Positions 19,111 through 21,911 of a DNA stretch of 21,911 nucleotides are shown here, in pieces. This stretch comes from Arsenophonus sp052174495 (GTDB lineage Bacteria > Pseudomonadota > Gammaproteobacteria > Enterobacterales > Enterobacteriaceae). The stretch lies in contig JBQMRR010000038.1 in NCBI GenBank assembly GCA_052174495.1, forward strand, positions 1 to 21,911. Direction: 5' to 3'. A model generated the notes under the pieces. The model was not told where the DNA came from. It ran no database searches and worked only from the letters and a program-made list of their open reading frames with translations. A program made the translations under genes and the position numbers. Every line of letters starts with the position of its first letter. Positions within the stretch are counted from its first letter, which is position 1.

Positions 19111-20149
19111 TCAAATTACGTTCTATTCTGATGTTTTGTAAATTTTGTTTTTTATCCTTAAATTAAACATTATTTAGTACCAGGGTTAAGTTGCTTAAAT
19201 CTTATTAGCTGTAATTTTAAGTTTTCTTAGTAGACGAGATACCTTAGATAGCATTAAGATGGTTATTTTTCGAACTACAACGCTTCATGCATTCGTTTTA
19301 TAGAGGCTCACTGTCGCAAAGCTAATTTAAAAAATTGGATTACTCATTCTTATTGACAGCTAACAGTGCGCTGACAGGAATCCATAGGGATGTGCTACCT
19401 ATTCTTCTCAATTTTTTTCTAACATTCTCATCGCTAGAGAAGACTCGCTAAAAACTTTTCTAATAAAACATCAAGGGTTTTATTAGAGATATCAGGGCTC
19501 TCTGTTATCTAAATCTCTCTAACCTTATACCCTTAACTTTCGGTGCTGCATGCCTTTGGCTAATAAAGGGAACACATGAACTGTTTGTATACCCAACAGC
19601 GTTGGTTCCACATATCCGAAATATTTTATCATTGCATTGCAAAAACAAAGAACACAATCTCTTTGTAGCAAATATAGATATACGGTTAAGTAATACGCTC
19701 ATCAGTGATTGAAAAGTTCAGATGAGCTCGATTTTGACTCTTGATAGTCATCTTCGAGTGCAGCGATCTCCTTACATCCATGCCGCAGTGTTGCTAATTT
19801 TACTAGTAGGCCATGGTGATTAGCTTACCTGATAAGCAGCATTATGTCATCATCGACAAGAAATAAACGTAATGCATATCGCTTAAAATCATACAGCTAT
19901 CATTGTTTTATCCTCTTCAAGGCGTCATTACTTCAATTTTCTGATGATTTCCGGGTAGGATATACCTCATATACTTTTTACCAAGAATCGCCTTAAAGCT
20001 TCATGAAAATCATTGATTAATAATGTCTCCTTCCTTGTAGAAACAATCCATGGTAAGAACTCTTTAATGTTTTTACGCTTCAGATAAAACGGTAGCAATG
20101 AGCTGTTGAAATATATTTCATTGCCATTGTGATCTACTAATCTTAGCAC
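19111..20149. other. Eroded region, possibly prophage-derived
   Basis: About 1 kb with no intact gene. The longest coherent plus-strand reading is at about 19545-19709: ACLWLIKGTHELFVYPTA followed by LVPHIRNILSLHCKNKEH and ending ISD. It is somewhat less AT-rich than its surroundings and looks like a former coding region. A second area near 19330-19440 reads LTANSALTGIHRDVLPIL and then LNFFLTFSSLEKTR. I cannot name either. Position next to the 20150-20490 repeat suggests the same prophage. The minus-strand open stretches at 19505-19702 and 19967-20149 lack ribosome binding sites and family features. Confidence 0.35.
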
Positions 20150-20490
20150 TTTAATCTTAATATTTCCAAATAGCAGTCTGTATGGCTTGCTTTAACACAT
20201 AACCGTTAGGGGCGATGGTATGGAGATAGCCTCACATCGATAAGGTGACGGGTTGAACATATTGAGAAATATGATTTTTAACTTTATTTTAAAAGTGGTG
20301 GTATCAGTTCCCTAATAGAATTACAGATAAGTTTATGCAAGAGATCAGAGATGACATCTAATTTTGCAAATTACTTGCAGGGTAGAACTTTCATGGCATA
20401 TGATCTCTCTGTTGTTGAAATCATCCACGAAGTCAATTAACAGAATACCCGCCCATCATCTCTAAAATTCCTTATATCAGAATAATATAA
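20150..20490 (+). pseudogene. Prophage-like remnant, copy 2 (repeat of 1-360)
   Basis: Diverged second copy of the sequence at the window start, in the same orientation about 20.1 kb away. Shared features in order: TTTAATCTTAATAT (20151-20164, and 4-17 in copy 1), the QSVWLALTHN peptide, the end of an upstream frame in ISLCKRSEM, and a small frame from ATG 20352 reading MTSNFANYLQGRTFMAYDLS then VVEIIHEVN before a stop. Similarity continues to about 20490 (CCTTATAT near 20470, matching 332-340). Copy 2 is the better preserved. Neither is functional. A tail-module origin is inference from the small-gene layout. Confidence 0.5.
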
Positions 20491-21137
20491 CTTTTTTCTA
20501 ATGACTGAAAGTTTTCTCGAACTAAAAAGTTGATCTGTAAATTTTTTACATTGTCTGTAAGTACCTAATGGATACCTGTGGAGCTGCCTCTCGGGTTAAA
20601 ATTACGTAAGAAGAGTGAACATTAGCTAGAGGGGATTTCCTTAGACTTTTAAGGATGGATAAAAATTCATCGAATGGCGTGATCTATACTATATCTATGA
20701 AAGATATGTCGTGAAGTTCCGTTTAGTATTTATGGGAAATATCTTACATTTACGTGCAGGTGTAGAACCCTAGGCTCGTAGCTTTAAACGCTTTATCCTT
20801 TGATTTCGACTTTAATAGGAGTTGTCTTTCTACCTCATTTATATAAAATCTTCACTCCTAGTCTGTATAAATAGGTATTTAGACCAAATAAAGATATAAC
20901 AAGGTTTAAGAATTCATATTTAAACTCTTAGGAGTTTCTCGAGAGGGAAACGTTTTTACAGAAAAGCTATGGCTTGTTTGATCAGGCGAGAATGCCATCG
21001 GTAAGCTCTGGGGAATATGGTTATGATCATACTAACAGTAAGTTCGAAGATGTCATAACGTTTAGCTAAAGTAGAGCAAGTTCTCTTCTTTCCTGAAGAA
21101 GAACTCTATTTTAGATGTTATCGTCATCTTAATAATG
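20491..21137 (+). other. Eroded region with phage-like plus-strand scraps
   Basis: No intact gene. Readable plus-strand pieces are EWRDLYYIYERYVVKF followed by RLVFMGNILHLRAGVEP (about 20674-20775) and KSYGLFDQARMPSVSS then GEYGYDHTNSKFEDVITF (about 20963-21066). The second has a Gly/Ser/Tyr-rich look like the C-terminal part of some phage tape-measure proteins, but that is a guess. An intrinsic terminator pointing the same way follows at 21138. Confidence 0.3.
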
Positions 21138-21161
21138 AACCCTCATCATCATGAGGGTTTT
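21138..21161 (+). terminator. Intrinsic terminator
   Basis: Stem AACCCTCAT (21138-21146) with ATGAGGGTT (21151-21159), loop CATC, then the T run TTTT (21158-21161). The T run makes it a plus-strand terminator, although no intact plus-strand gene precedes it. It lies 113 bp past the cpxP stop and might also stop cpxP transcripts weakly, but on that strand the stem is followed by TTCATTATT instead of a T run. Confidence 0.75.
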
Positions 21162-21273
21162 AGCTCAATGAGATTTAAGATTAAGGAGTAGCAAATCATT
21201 CTATGAATATGAATTGCAAATGAGGATCTATATAATGATCCAGAATCAAAGAACTAAATTTGTTATGAAATAC

Positions 21274-21786
21274 TCAATATCGCGCTTGCGATAGTTGTTT
21301 TTGATGTTGTTTCTCTAGTATCATTTTTTGCTCATGTGTTAATAATTTATAAAATTGGTTATATATTCGTGCCATCTCAATCTGTTGTTCAATAATGTCT
21401 TGTGTTAGCTTTTCAGCTGTTGCGCGAAAAGCGGAAACATCAAAAATATCTGCTGTCATCAAATTATGCAAAATTTCACGTTCTGGTTGTGAAACTTTAT
21501 TTTTAAAAGTTTGTTGCCGTTGGGAAGCCATCAGATCACGCATTTGTTGACGTTGTATTTCGTTTAAGGTAATACCTTTTATTAAGGGTAAAAAAATATC
21601 ATAGGGATTACATAGCATATTTCTTGCTATATTATGATTAGCAATATGACTATCGTACTTAACAGACTGTGTTTTTTCGACGGATTGTAATGTTACTATA
21701 TTAACATTTGTCGCTTCGGCTAAAGCCGCTGTTGATACAGCAATAGATAGCGATGATGTAAAAGTTATCATTGCCCAGTGACCCAT
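21274..21786 (-). CDS. cpxP: Periplasmic stress adaptor/chaperone CpxP
   Basis: Intact 170-residue periplasmic protein of the Cpx envelope-stress response. In E. coli, CpxP dampens the sensor kinase CpxA and helps deliver misfolded proteins to DegP. A signal peptide with a probable ALA-EA cleavage after residue 23 is visible, though its N-terminal region lacks Lys/Arg, which is unusual. The Spy/CpxP fold is recognisable from GITLNEIQRQQMRDLM (71-86), matching ISLTEHQRQQMRDLM of E. coli. A second LTxxQ motif, LTHEQ, lies at 149-153, and QQIEMARIYNQFYKLL precedes it. The unstructured tail of E. coli CpxP is missing and the N-terminal arm is longer. GGGAG (21797-21801) is 10 nt before the ATG. 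A CpxR box lies upstream; in E. coli cpxR is divergent from cpxP, so it is expected beyond the window. Confidence 0.93.
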   Translation of the reverse strand: MGHWAMITFTSSLSIAVSTAALAEATNVNIVTLQSVEKTQSVKYDSHIANHNIARNMLCNPYDIFLPLIKGITLNEIQRQQMRDLMASQRQQTFKNKVSQPEREILHNLMTADIFDVSAFRATAEKLTQDIIEQQIEMARIYNQFYKLLTHEQKMILEKQHQKQLSQARY

Positions 21787-21836
21787 TAATAATTTACTCC
21801 CACCCTCTCTTTGGATAAAAGATTAATATTAATATA

Positions 21837-21842
21837 ATTATA
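21837..21842 (-). promoter_or_regulatory. cpxP promoter -10 element
   Basis: Perfect TATAAT on the minus strand, 50 bp before the cpxP ATG, with a predicted start near 21830. No good -35 hexamer lies 16-18 nt upstream, as expected for a promoter that depends on an activator. Confidence 0.55.
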
Positions 21843-21873
21843 TCTGTATAGTTGAAAATTAGCGTCAGAGCGT

Positions 21874-21888
21874 GTAAAAGAATGTAAA
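21874..21888 (+). promoter_or_regulatory. CpxR binding site (CpxR box)
   Basis: GTAAA-AGAAT-GTAAA on the plus strand is an exact match to the CpxR consensus GTAAA-N5-GTAAA. It would be centred about 50 bp upstream of the predicted cpxP start, the usual place for activation by phosphorylated CpxR. It lies in what is, in E. coli, the cpxP-cpxR intergenic region and could serve both directions. Confidence 0.85.
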
Positions 21889-21911
21889 GTCATGGCATCT
21901 CGGCAATTCTT

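Noticed and set aside
19505..19702. Minus-strand 65-codon open stretch
   Set aside because: The plus strand of the same DNA has a more protein-like reading (ELFVYPTALVPHIRN), and the minus frame has no ribosome binding site.
19967..20149. Minus-strand 60-codon open stretch
   Set aside because: Such lengths are expected in AT-rich DNA, there is no ribosome binding site, and it runs against the direction of the adjacent phage-like repeat.
1..21911. tRNA, rRNA or CRISPR array
   Set aside because: Reading both strands I found no T-arm/anticodon arrangement, rRNA segment or regularly spaced direct repeats; a covariance-model scan would be decisive.

Overview
The window looks like a piece of an AT-rich, actively eroding genome of a host-restricted Enterobacterales bacterium. 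An insect symbiont of the Arsenophonus/Morganellaceae type is my best guess: the UbiA, PlsB, LpdA and CpxP proteins are clearly enterobacterial, and UbiA resembles Proteus/Providencia proteins as I remember them. No database search was possible, so the genus is inference. Only four genes look intact (lpdA, ubiA, plsB, cpxP), covering about 5.3 of 21.9 kb (24%). Most of the rest is readable fossil DNA: pseudogenes, insertion-sequence remnants and prophage-like debris.

Layout. 1-360: prophage-like debris, repeated at 20150-20490. 361-1690: eroded DNA without a recognisable gene. About 1820-2797: remnant of an IS with an IS1595-like transposase, minus strand. 3275-10509, minus strand: the former aceE-aceF-lpdA-acnB block. 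acnB (3275-5851) and aceF (7854-9476) are dead along their length. aceE survives only as its 3' part (9489-10509). lpdA (6225-7649) is fully intact and has its own candidate promoter. 10510-12054: a 1.5-kb segment bounded by a perfect 21-bp inverted repeat that cuts aceE, followed by a second IS1595-like remnant (to about 12420). 13020-17399: the ubiC-ubiA / plsB-dgkA neighbourhood in the E. coli arrangement; ubiC and dgkA are pseudogenes while ubiA and plsB are intact and convergent. 17545-19110: two more IS1595-like remnants, head to head. 19111-21120: more phage-like and unassigned debris. 21274-21786: cpxP, minus strand, with a textbook CpxR box (GTAAA-N5-GTAAA) at 21874-21888; in E. coli cpxR lies on the other side of this region, which here falls beyond the window.

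Biology. Single genes have been kept inside otherwise dead operons. E3 (LpdA) outlives its pyruvate dehydrogenase partners, presumably because 2-oxoglutarate dehydrogenase or glycine cleavage still needs it. UbiA is kept without UbiC, so its substrate 4-hydroxybenzoate may come from another source, possibly the host. PlsB keeps phospholipid synthesis going without diacylglycerol kinase. Loss of AcnB and PDH at this locus suggests a rewired entry into the TCA cycle. The Cpx envelope-stress output gene keeps both protein and operator. No wholly new multi-gene system was recognised; the interest lies in this selective survival and in the repeat and IS architecture.
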